The position numbers were made by a program, and so were the translations under genes. Shown one piece after another: positions 34,276 to 43,774 of a stretch of 64,000 nucleotides of DNA. This stretch comes from Sphagnum compactum (Eukaryota; Bryophyta; Sphagnopsida; Sphagnales): positions 15,744,271 to 15,808,270 of the forward strand of contig OZ234499.1 in the NCBI GenBank assembly GCA_965153455.1, in the 5' to 3' direction. The notes under the pieces were generated by a model. The model saw only the letters and a program-made list of their open reading frames with translations. It had not been told where the DNA came from and ran no database searches. Each line of letters opens with the position of its first letter. Position 1 is the first letter of the stretch.

Positions 34276-34634
34276 TTGTTGGCCTTAAGGGCCTTGCCTT
34301 GCCTACCCAGGCCCTTAAGGATATTGTGTTTAGATTCATTATAGAGTATAGTAGCTTAAGGGATTTCTATAGGCCCCTAGGTAATAATAATACTAGGTCT
34401 ATTTATTTTTATATGAGGATTTTTGAAACATGATATTTTGGCTTGTGCTGAAACTCAAGATTAGTTATGGAGTTATAATATCTTGAAGGATTTTGGTTTC
34501 TTTCAGAGGATTTTTTTTGAAGATCATATTTTTGCATGGTGAAATATTTGAGTTTCCATTAATTCTTCTTCTTTTGCCTTAATATACTTTTTAATGTAAA
34601 TGGCAAGGCCATAGTGTGACACACCCCCTTGTTG
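34276..34634 (+). repeat. Dispersed repeat family A, copy 1
   Basis: About 360 bp, from 'ttgttggccttaagg' to 'gtgtgacacacccccttgtt'. It aligns along its length with 35043-35358 and 43446-43774 in the same orientation. Shared blocks include 'tagattcattatagagtata', 'gttataatatcttgaaggat' and 'tgcatggtgaaatatttgag'. It has no ORF and no obvious terminal inverted repeat. The class is unknown, possibly a non-autonomous element or LTR fragment. Confidence 0.85.
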
Positions 34635-34779
34635 GTTATGTCCAGTTTTTCTTAGGTTTGTTTTTTTTTTTTCCCCCCTTTTTTTTTGGTTTAAAAATTT
34701 TAATCAATGTTGGACAGCCTTTTCTTTTTTTGGGGGTGTGAAATTTTGCACCAAAAATTGACACAGAGTGTCTAGAGTC

Positions 34780-34780
<1 letters not shown>

Positions 34781-34809
<29 letters not shown>
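34781..34809. repeat. (AG)n microsatellite
   Basis: About 14 uninterrupted AG units between family A copies 1 and 2. A second (AG)n run lies at 40096-40119, directly beside the fold-back MITE. Confidence 0.95.
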
Positions 34810-34812
<3 letters not shown>

Positions 34813-35042
34813 TCTTTGTTTCAAGACACTTTTTTAATATTAAAACATCCCAATATTTAAAGATTTTTTAAAAAGAGGATTTCGTTATTTGGCGACACAG
34901 ATTTCCGTTTTGGAGAAGCTTTTCGCCACATTTCGACTGTCTAGACAGTTTCTTTAAAAAAAAGTGTCAAGATCTCTCTTGGGATCCTCGCCACAATTTG
35001 TGCTAAACCCCCCGCTGCTCTTCTTCAGTTATTTTCATTTTT

Positions 35043-35358
35043 GGTGTTTAGATTCATTATAGAGTGTAGTAGTAGCTTAAGGGATTTTGGGCCCTAGGTA
35101 ATAATAATAATAGGTCCATTTTTATTTTATGAGGATTTTTTGAAACATGATATTTTGGCTTGTGTTGAAACTTGAGATCAGTTATTATAGAGTTATAATA
35201 TCTTGAAGGATTTTGGTTTTTTTTTTAAATGAATTTTTTGAAGATAATATTTTTGCATGGTGAAATATTTGAGTTTCCATAATTCTTCTTCTTTTGCCTT
35301 AAGATACTTTTTTAATGTAAAATGGCAAGGCCACACAAAGTGTGACATACCCCTTGTT
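35043..35358 (+). repeat. Dispersed repeat family A, copy 2
   Basis: This is a direct repeat of copy 1, about 770 bp downstream. It lacks the first roughly 60 bp (the 'ttgttggcc...' part), beginning at 'tgtttagattcattatagag'. It ends at 'gtgtgacataccccttgttt'. A poly-T tract follows. Confidence 0.85.
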
Positions 35359-37190
35359 TCGTAACCTTTGGGGTCTTTTTTTTTTTTTTTTTTTGGGAAT
35401 TGAAATCAAAGAACTTCCACCCAAGTTTTTGGAAATTTTCATAATAAAAAACCCTCAAAGAATCAGTGGGTTTCCTGAAATAATGGGCTAAGAACTGATA
35501 ATTGATTGGTTCTCAGATCTTTTGAGAACTGAAATTACATATCATATACAATTTTTATTTTTTTTGAGAACTGCAATATTTACATATGAAGTTTGCTTCC
35601 TTAGATTTTTGAGAATCACAATTATGTATCAAAACTCATTTTTTGGATTTTTGAGAACCATGGTCATATATGTATATAACAACATAACCACATTTATAAC
35701 CATTGGTTAGTTGATGCCATTTTTAATAATTGTCCAACATTGGGTTTAACTAGTGTTAGGCAAGTACCTATATGGTTTATCGTATACCAAATTATCAATA
35801 TGGCTAATGAATTAGAAATCTTCAAAAATATGCAATACAAGAATGGTAAAAATGTTAAACAAATTGTCAACTTTACATAGTGCCACTTTGATCTTAGTAT
35901 AACCAATTTTTTTTAATTTTAAATTATGGTGTGAAATTGTGAATATAAGTATTGAGGAGATCAATAAAGCAAGCATTGAACATGAATATTGATATCATGT
36001 GAAAAACTCATTATATCTCAAAACTTTATTCAGTTTAATATGAAGGACATTAATCATAACAAATAATCATTTCAAACAAAAGAAATAAATAATCACAAGT
36101 AATGTTGGGATTAACTCCACACTTCAACATTCATGAGAGGTTATCATGTTTATGATCTAAAACACATTGTTGTAGGTACATCTTCCAATAATGAACATGT
36201 TAGGAATCAAATAAAAAATTGCAGCTTAGGTAACTATCATTACATGAAAACCTATTAACTCCCAACTCCCTCACTTTGTGCCTCACACCCAACTCATACC
36301 ACCATTGCAACAATAAAGGATGAGTAATGAATAGTGAAGGTAGTGTACGATATCTCTCATATAATACGACGGGCCTGGTATGGTAAGTTTCTTTGAACTC
36401 TCATATCTACGTAGTCCAACTATTTAACCTAATATTGCATAATGAATATCAATTTGGTTTAATTTTTTAATACAAGTATACATATCGTGTCACATACTAG
36501 TCGACAAATGATAATACTTGCCTAAGTAATGTTTGAAGGCCCTCCAACCAAGGCTCATGCTATTGTTTGGCCTCCACAATTGCAACCGGCCTCCTTTGGG
36601 GCCTTGGGTGAAAAGCACATACACCCCTACTATGGTGAAAAGTGAAAACCCACAAGTCTTTTTCTTTACTAAACATTGTAAAGAAAGCATCCTTAAACAA
36701 AAGAAGTGTTTTCAAGTCGAGACTCAAAGTAAGAAATTTCCGGGGTTAAATGTAGCCTTGACAAGGCTTCACTCAAGATGGTGAAGGTACTATTGTAGGT
36801 GCTGGTTGGCCCTAGACTTCCTCAAGGGAGCCTATACTCTTTACCTATTCTTTGATGATCCAATGCCTTTCACCACTTGTACCATTCTCTTTATGTTGTA
36901 ATAAGTTATAGTAACTGAAACCTGAACTTGTTGAGATTACTTGGTTGTTGATTGCATAGGATTAATCATGAAAAGTCATTTGAGATTTTGGTGGGAGGGG
37001 TTTGCAGCCAAGTTCACATGCTTAAGGCTTGTCAATCAAGACCCCCCTCCTTTACTTTCAAAACAAAGCTGTTGAAAATTTGAGGATTCCCAGCAAAGTG
37101 TTGATCAGCAAAGTCATGAAGATGAGGTTGAAGTGAAGGAAACAAAAATGATTATTTTGAATTAAAAACACATTCAAAATCACTATATCC
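35359..37190. other. AT-rich intergenic DNA
   Basis: No gene, RNA gene or array is recognised. Short open frames are chance-sized. Poly-T and 'tttttgagaac' segments recur near 35520-35660 without forming a clean tandem array. Confidence 0.55.
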
Positions 37191-38217
37191 AGTAAAGCCC
37201 CTTTATAATCACACTGTTGGTGACCACTTTGTTTTGTGACAGTAATGAATAGTGATTTAAAAGTGTATAGTCACATTCCATGTCAACCCTTATAAGATTG
37301 TGACTATAAGGCCCCAAAAAAAAAAAAAAAAAAGAAGCTTACAAAAACAAGCTTTTTATGCTAGAATAAAGATGTCAGTTGTTTAAATTTTTTACATGAG
37401 TTATTTTAAGCTCTAGTATGTATTATTAAACTTGAAAAAAGTTGTGATTTTTGCTTGTTTTAATTTAATAATTTATATTGAGTTTGAACTTCTTAGCTAT
37501 TAGCTATATTTTTAAATTTAAATTTTCTGGTTTTTTAGCAATTTCATATATGTTTTGCTTGTCTACATTAGAAAGTTGTTGTTGTTCTTTTTTTTTTCAC
37601 CTGAATTCATTGTTGTTAGTTTGCACAACTTAAACACAAAACAACACTAACATTGTCAAAGGAATATAATTTACAAAACCTTAATATTTGACAATAGACT
37701 ATTGAATAATTAATTAAATTTTAAATTTTAACTTCGACACTTGATTTTTTAATTTAAATTTTTTTGGCAGGTAATAGTTATATAAATTAATAAACAACAA
37801 TCTCTCAACATCATGAAACAACCTCTCGTGTTTAGATTGCTTCAGATTAAAAGCAATGTCCTTGTAGGTCAACAGTTTAAACTTGAAAATGTAAATTTTG
37901 ATTCACTATCCTTGCTGGTATTTAGTTCAAACCTAACAATGGAAATTTCGATTTTATTAAAATTTTCACACAAAAATTAAATAATTTTTCAAAAGTTTGA
38001 CAAAATTTAAAAAAAAATTTAATTTATGCCGAAATGATAAAGGTACTACAATAACCACATTTACAAAAAAAAATGTTTTACAAATGTTTTGTGCTACTAA
38101 CAAATGTGATTATGACTTTAAAGAATGATGTTTCTTACTAAAATGGATGGTTACCAAAAAAATGTGTGAAAGAAACAAGAATGTGATTAGTGGGCGCGAT
38201 TATAAAGGGGGTTTACT
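37191..38217. mobile_element. Candidate 1.03-kb non-autonomous DNA transposon with terminal inverted repeats
   Basis: The left end 'agtaaagcccctttataatc' (from 37191) is matched by the reverse complement of the right end, 'agtaaaccccctttataatc' (38198-38217), one mismatch in 20 bases. The interior is AT-rich and non-coding with several 'tgtgatt/aatcaca' sub-terminal motifs. No convincing target-site duplication is seen. A CACTA-like start ('cactatatcc' just outside the left end, 'attgtg' outside the right) is suggestive but imperfect. The superfamily is left open. Confidence 0.55.
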
Positions 38218-38779
38218 ATTGTGATTTTGTCATGATGAATTTTCACAGTTTTTTGAAAAAAGATTTGAGAAAAAGACCTGGACAAATGTGTGTTGTTCAG
38301 GAAAAATTCTCCACAGTTGATATATTTTCTGTAGACTGACCATTTTAACAAAATACATATCTAGCATGTTATCCAACTTGAGCATTTCATTTTTGGGTGT
38401 ATTGATGCTCAACTAAGTTATCTTGATTAAGCCTGGAAAAGACAATTGGTGGTGGTGGTGGTGGTGGTGGTGGTGATGGCCCCAATCTTCACTCTCAATG
38501 GAAAGGAACAAAATCATAACAATCTAGCATGTTGTAAGAAGTACTTGGGCCAACAACCAGTTGACCTGATCTTTCTGACAACCGAAAGTGCCAACTACAT
38601 TCTTTTGTTGCCATTGAGGTGGAAGGTAATAAGAGCCAAGCACTACAAGCCAAGAAGGAGGGTGTGTGTATGTGTGTGCATTTTATGTTTCTTATAACCA
38701 ACAGTACAGGATGGATGGAATGGCAATGGAAAAAAATCATCTCTCACATCAAGTATAGCTAGTAAAGTATATCTAAATC
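38218..38779. other. Intergenic DNA with a (GGT)n microsatellite
   Basis: The only notable element is a (GGT)n tract at about 38447-38475. No gene is recognised. Confidence 0.6.
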
Positions 38780-39385
38780 AATGAGAATAGGAATATAACA
38801 TTTAGCACCATGCCAGAATCAGCTGCATGGGTAATGAAGATTTGTCAATGAGAGCATCATACATCTCTATCTATGAAGGAAGGTAGTTTGTTTTGTTTTG
38901 TAATTATGAGATCCATCGAACTGGGATGCTTCAAATCATGTTCTTGATGTCCTTGGAAAAGCTCTGGACAAGGAGGTGTGCATGGGCTTTGTTCCATGAC
39001 ATTTGGACTTGCAGTGCAAAAGTTCTTGAATATTGAATGATTTCTTCACTGAAAATTAAATTAAATCGTAGCTGAAAGTTTCGGAGGAATTGGAATGTGC
39101 CTTTGGTGTGGTTGGGAAGATCTTGATGAGCAGGATTTAATGGAATTTATTTGGTAAGATTTGGATTCAGAATGTGGGAGATTAATTGATTTTTAAATGA
39201 TTTCTGCTGCTGAAAATTCAAATAAATTCCAAAAAACCAGGTTTTGGAAGGAAAAATCAGTTGAGGACATGGTAACTTTTGGGCCAACAGCACAGGCCAC
39301 ACTTGTATATCTGAAGTGATAAGAATAGGCATAACAGTTAACACCATGCCAGAATCACATGCATGGGTACTGAAGATTGGTCCCT
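38780..39385 (+). repeat. Dispersed repeat family B, copy 1, flanked by 60-bp direct repeats
   Basis: The core 38867-39302 matches 54834-55404 in the same orientation at high identity, from 'ctatctatgaaggaaggtag' to 'cacaggccacac'. Here the core is flanked by imperfect direct repeats of about 60 bp (38780-38848 and 39322-39385, each with 'caccatgccagaatca' and 'gcatgggta'). Copy 2 has about 140 bp extra before its final 'gggccaa' block, so one copy carries an insertion or the other a deletion. No ORF is present and the class is unknown. Confidence 0.8.
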
Positions 39386-39686
39386 GAACCTCTAAGAAAG
39401 AGACGAAGTCCCTTTTGAAACACAATTTGCCTCCAATAGTAGCCTTATCTAGCCCAATCTAGTCATCCACAAACAGAGTTATAGAAACATTTGTTTGGAT
39501 TCAAAGCTTATGTACTCAAAAGTCTTTTGGTAGAAATCTGAGACAAAATCAAGCAACAGATGACACAATAAATACCAAAGCCACATTGAGGTCATCTATG
39601 TTTGAGTTTAGTGATGAATCCAAAAAATATATATCAGCAACAAAAAAGGACTCAGACCTGTCCATGCACCTTGACATAGCACTTAT

Positions 39687-39899
39687 GGGTGCATTCACAC
39701 TTGATGTTAAGTTAGTGTTAAATGAAAATCTAGGTGGCATCCTAAGTGGCACCTGATGTTAAATGAGTTACAGCTTAATGCTAAGTGAATGTTATCTTAA
39801 GATAAAATTTTCACGGTAACCAGGTTTAAGTACTGAATGGCTAGCATGGTGTTAAGGGACTCAACACTAGAGTCCCTAACATCAAGTGTGAATGCACCT
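39687..39899. mobile_element. MITE with about 22-bp terminal inverted repeats
   Basis: The left terminus is 'gtgcattcacacttgatgtt' (from 39689) and the right terminus is its exact reverse complement (ending about 39897). The element is about 210 bp and non-coding, with internal 'gttaa/ttaac' repeats derived from the termini. A 3-bp TTA flank on both sides (with slightly unequal ends) would fit PIF/Harbinger-Tourist, but the assignment is tentative. A truncated relative lies at 14890-14978. Confidence 0.85.
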
Positions 39900-40119
39900 T
39901 TACAATGACCAAGTTAGGTAGTCACCAAAAACTTTCAAGCCAAAATGTGATTCTTCTTGTAAGGATGAAAATTTTCAAAGTGTGAACAAATATGTCAAAC
40001 AATTTGAAAATGTCTAGCAACTTCAAAGGGAGGCAAGGTTGATCCCAATGTTCACTCAACTAGGTATTGGGTCATCTCCAAATTAATTTCAAAATAGAGA
40101 GAGAGAGAGAGAGAGAGAG
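39900..40119. other. Intergenic DNA ending in (AG)n
   Basis: No gene is seen. It ends with an (AG)n run at 40096-40119 that abuts the fold-back MITE. Confidence 0.6.
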
Positions 40120-40493
40120 CCCTAACATTACATATGCCCATAGTTGTTAATGCAGTCAGTACATGAGTCCTGCTGCAATTCTTTTTCCCATAGTCTGCCC
40201 TTTGCCCCATTTTTTTCTCACCTCGGCATTTCTAGACATGTTTTGAGTCCATGTCTTACATGTTTTGGGCATGTTAGGGATGCTAGGGGGTATGTAACAT
40301 GCTATGAGACCCTTGGCATATCCTACCTGGCATGTTATATGGCCCTTTGTACTCATAACATGAGAGGTTATTGGTGCAAAACATGACAAGGTGAAAAAAA
40401 TAGGGCAAAGGGCAGACTGAGGGGAAAACATTGCAGCATTACTCTTGTACTGACTGCATTCACAACTAACTATGGGCATATGTAATGTTAGGG
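40120..40493. mobile_element. Fold-back MITE, about 374 bp with arms of about 105-110 bp
   Basis: Both ends are near-perfect inverted copies. 'ccctaacattacatatgccc' starts at 40120 and its reverse complement ends at 40493. Pairing continues through 'aatgcagtcagtaca', 'tgctgcaat' and 'agtctgccctttgccc' to 'tttttttc' before a central loop of about 150 bp. The transcribed element would form a long hairpin. The flanks offer at most a short GAG target duplication, confounded by the adjacent (AG)n. Confidence 0.88.
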
Positions 40494-40811
40494 TAGAGTC
40501 ACTACTACCCACAAAAATGTAACCACCATGAGTCCTAGATTTTAATATATTAATTCAGTAAGTCTCTGTGTCTGTGACGGAGGTTTTGGGGGGTGGGGGA
40601 GGGATGTCACCCGGTGAAGCAGCGGGTGACAGGGTCAGAGGTTTTAGGGGGTGGGTGGAGGGAGGGGGGGGAGAGGAAGGGGATTTTTTTGGCCAGTTGT
40701 GTTTGGTGTGGAGAGTGGACTGTCCACTGTTCAATTTCCACTTGGACAGTAGATAGTCACCCTTTCCATGCATGCTTTGTCAAATGTTGTCCTCCTTTCA
40801 TCCCATTTAAG
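40494..40811. other. Intergenic DNA, locally G-rich
   Basis: G-rich stretches on the + strand (about 40585-40690, runs such as 'ggaggggggggaga') precede the tandem repeats. Glycine/proline-rich open frames here are compositional artefacts. Confidence 0.5.
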
Positions 40812-40945
40812 CCGGATGACAAGATGGATGAAATGTTCATCCGGTAATAGATGGATGACGAGATGCATGAAATGTCCGTCCGGTAATAGACGAATGATGA
40901 GATGCATGAAATGTCCGTCCGACTTAAATGGATGAAATGTTTGGA
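40812..40945. repeat. 39-bp tandem repeat, about 3 copies
   Basis: The unit starts 'ccggtaatag' and ends 'gatgaaatgt(c/t)c(g/a)t', repeated at 39-bp spacing with a degenerate first and last copy. 39 is a multiple of three, so a repetitive open frame appears on the minus strand. That is a consequence of the array, not a gene. Confidence 0.85.
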
Positions 40946-40990
40946 ATCCATCCAGCACGGGGCGGGAAGTTAATTATATATAATAGGGGA

Positions 40991-41175
40991 ACGGGGGGGG
41001 GGGGGGAGATCAACGGGTTAAAAAATCGGAGTGGAAAATGCGAAGGACGAGGGGGGGTCGACGGGGTAAAGAACCGAAGTGAAAAATGCGAAGGACAGGG
41101 GGGGGGGGGGTCGACAGGGTAAAGAACTGGAGTGGGCAATGGGAAGGACCGGGCAGGGGGGAGCTCGACAGGTGC
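40991..41175. repeat. About 50-bp tandem repeat with long poly-G tracts
   Basis: Three to four units follow the pattern G-tract, 'tcgac(a/g)gggtaaagaac', '(g/c)aagtg(a/g)', 'aatgcgaaggac'. Each begins with 7-14 consecutive G on the + strand. Just after it lies the perfect palindrome 'ggtgcattatgcacc' (about 41171-41185). The composition is unlike the surrounding AT-rich DNA and has strong G-quadruplex potential. Confidence 0.85.
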
Positions 41176-41185
41176 ATTATGCACC

Positions 41186-42034
41186 GGGTACACACTATTA
41201 CCATTATCTAAGGTAATAGTCATCTGAACCCACATAAAAACCTTTGCAACAACTTTTTTAAGTGTACTTGGACAAAACCTTTTTGGCCACGGTGTTGACA
41301 TCTACTACATATAAAAAAAACATCATTTTAGAGCTTTAAATTTTGAGTCTTACATAACATTACCTGGAAAATATGTTGGACCCATATCTATAGAGTGAAA
41401 ATATTTTGAAGTTATTGGAGTTTCACACTTGCCTTCATTGCATTTGTAATACATTTTTGTACCTATACAATGTACAACACTTGCATCATTTCATCAAGTG
41501 TGTATTTCATCTTTCTTGACCAATGATATGTATAAGTCAATTAGTTATCACAATGGGTGTCCATTAAAGTCACTAGAGTCATATAGGCCAATCAAGAATC
41601 ACAATAAGTGTCCATTAAAGATACTAGAGTCAAATTGTCATCTTGAGGCTCGTACTACAATATTACCTTGGCAACTTCATCACAATTTATATTATTTTCA
41701 GAAATGCTGAAATTTTCACCCAAAAGAAAAATTCTCAGAGAACATTTTTTTGTGAAAGAAAATGAATAATCTTTTAAAATGTTTAGAAATATTCTATTTT
41801 CTAAATGTAATCCTCAAAATCAATTGATTATTGGACAGAAATGGGTTGAAGCTGCCCCCTGTACTATGGCACTTGCTAGCATGAGAAAGGTAGCTGTAGT
41901 TTCTTTTTTTTTTTCTCCCCTTCACATAGGGCAAAGCCTTAGGTTAGGGGCATTCCCAAAATAAAGGACCAACGATGTAGCAATAGCCAGGTCTAGCCCC
42001 GCATTTTAGGAATGTCACCTATCCGTAGGATTTT
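41186..42034. other. Intergenic DNA
   Basis: No gene, RNA gene or repeat array is recognised. It is AT-rich with chance-sized open frames. Confidence 0.55.
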
Positions 42035-42157
42035 CCCATTTGTAAAGCATTAGTCACAAATTATCATGAGCCTATTTACCCATTGTAAAGCATTAGTCCC
42101 ACATTATCATGAACCTATTTACCCATTGTAAAGCATTAGTCCCACACTATCATGAAG
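42035..42157. repeat. 43-44-bp tandem repeat, about 2.8 copies
   Basis: Units start at 42035, 42079 and 42122. Each reads 'cccattgtaaagcattagtc' and then 'aca(a/t/c)(t/a)tatcatga' and 'cctattta'. Confidence 0.9.
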
Positions 42158-43019
42158 CTGAACATATGCAGATCAGGGATTCAGGCAGTATAAGAGGAGG
42201 AGGATTTTGAAGCATAAGATCTCTCCCACTCTTAAGGAGTAAGTGTAAGATTTTAAAGGATATTCATGTATAATATAGAAAGGTGCCTTCCAAATGCCAG
42301 AGAGTTATTACAGGTACAACATTGTTTCTTGTGCATTGAAGAAGAAAATGATTGGCTTTTTTGGAGTTTACAATTAATGAGAGGTTATGGGGTAGAAAAT
42401 TTGCAAGAGCTCAAAACAACAAAAACGTGGCTCGGACAGAAGGTTGTTGGCCCAGGGTATGCAAGTTGTGAGAAATGGTTTTTTTTTGGGCAAATTTTCA
42501 TCACCTGGCAACAAAAAGAATTGAGTGCAACTCACACAAAGTATTTGTTCGAAAGTATTTTTGTGCCCCCAAAAATGCCACAAAGTTGCCAGAATTTCAG
42601 GAATTTTTTTTCTGAAATTGCCATATTTCAGACAAATAGCTTCCAGAAGTTTGCCAAATATATAGCAGGATTCTTAAACTTTTATACTTTGATTTTGTGG
42701 GTTGTAACCAAATTTGGCTAATTCCTCTTGCGGTTGATTGCCAAGTGCAGCTACATCACAAAATTGGAGGGGGGAAAAAACCCCCCTGATAGTGAGGAAG
42801 GGAAAATGGTCAGAATATGAGAAGCTCAACTTTCAAGCAATTAGAACATGCACCCTTAAGTTGAATTTGAGAGTCACAAAGCAAACAAGCAGCCAGAAAC
42901 TAATAAGTGTGTACATCTCTGACACACAATTTAGAGGGCTTTAGATCTGCACAAAGACAGCTGCAAAGCACGAGGGGGTGGGGGAGCAACTGCAACACTG
43001 CACTGATGATTTAAAACAA
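42158..43019. other. Intergenic DNA
   Basis: The longest frame (42266-42721, 151 codons) resembles no family I know and lacks coding-like composition. No other feature is seen. Confidence 0.5.
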
Positions 43020-43154
43020 TCATAACCGGGAAGATGGGGAGTGGGGACTACCGTTTGTTGTTGGGTGGGAGTGAGTATGAGCTATGAGCGGTGTTCATGG
43101 TTTTTGGGATCTGATGAGAGTTGGTGATGTGCTTTGTAAGTAGTAGTAGGTAGT

Positions 43155-43239
43155 TGCGGGGTCTGTCATTGATTCGAACCCCCGCCTTTTTCTTCCTTGC
43201 AGTTGGTTGGCTGACAACCCCGCTGACTAAACCAAACTG
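43155..43239 (-). repeat. tRNA-like head of a probable SINE
   Basis: On the minus strand an A-box-like 'tggtttagtcagcgggg' (43234-43218) is followed about 40 nt later by a B-box 'ggttcgaatc' (43180-43171). This is the pol III internal promoter arrangement. The T-arm does not pair properly, so this is not a working tRNA. The SINE body would continue towards lower coordinates (about 43020). No 3' poly(A) or target duplication was identified. Confidence 0.45.
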
Positions 43240-43445
43240 TCACATGGTGTGCAAGTTGGTGTTGTGGATTTGCAAGGGAGCATGGTCGGGACTAACATGA
43301 TACTGCAGATCAGGATCACTATTAAAGTCAAGAGAAAATGGATAATGTAAAGAGAATTATTGCCTTAAGGTCAGGTCTGCAACAAAGTAGTAGTAGCTGC
43401 TGTAAAACTGTGTTCTTACTTAGGCACAGAAAGTGATATGATTAT

Positions 43446-43774
43446 TTGTTGGCCTTTGCCTACCAAGGCAAGAAGGATATTGTGATTAGATCCATTATAG
43501 AGTATAGTAGCTTAAGGGATTTTGGCTCGTATGTAATAATAGGTCTATTTTTATATGAGGATTTTTGAAACATGATATTTTTGCTTGTGTTGAAACTTGA
43601 GATTAGCTATAGAGTTATAATATCTTGAAGGATTTTGGTTTCTTTTACACGATTTTTTGAAAATTATATTTTTGCATGGTGAAATATTTGAGTTTCCATA
43701 ATTTTTCTTCTGCCTTAAGATACTTTTGAATGCAACTGGCAAGGTCACAGTGTGACATGACACTCCCCTTGTTG
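43446..43774 (+). repeat. Dispersed repeat family A, copy 3
   Basis: From 'ttgttggcctttgcctacca' to 'gacactccccttgttg', same orientation as copies 1 and 2 some 8-9 kb away. It keeps the 5' part missing from copy 2 but with a shorter palindromic 'ccttgcc' section than copy 1. Confidence 0.85.

Noticed and set aside
40555-41301. Pro- or Gly-rich open frames on both strands
   Set aside because: Produced by the G-rich tract and tandem arrays; no biological signal beyond the repeats.
42266-42721. 151-codon plus-strand frame
   Set aside because: Sits in AT-rich repeat-laden DNA and resembles no known protein; probably chance.
43155-43239. Functional tRNA gene
   Set aside because: A and B boxes exist but the T stem and acceptor stem do not pair, so only a SINE-like head is claimed.
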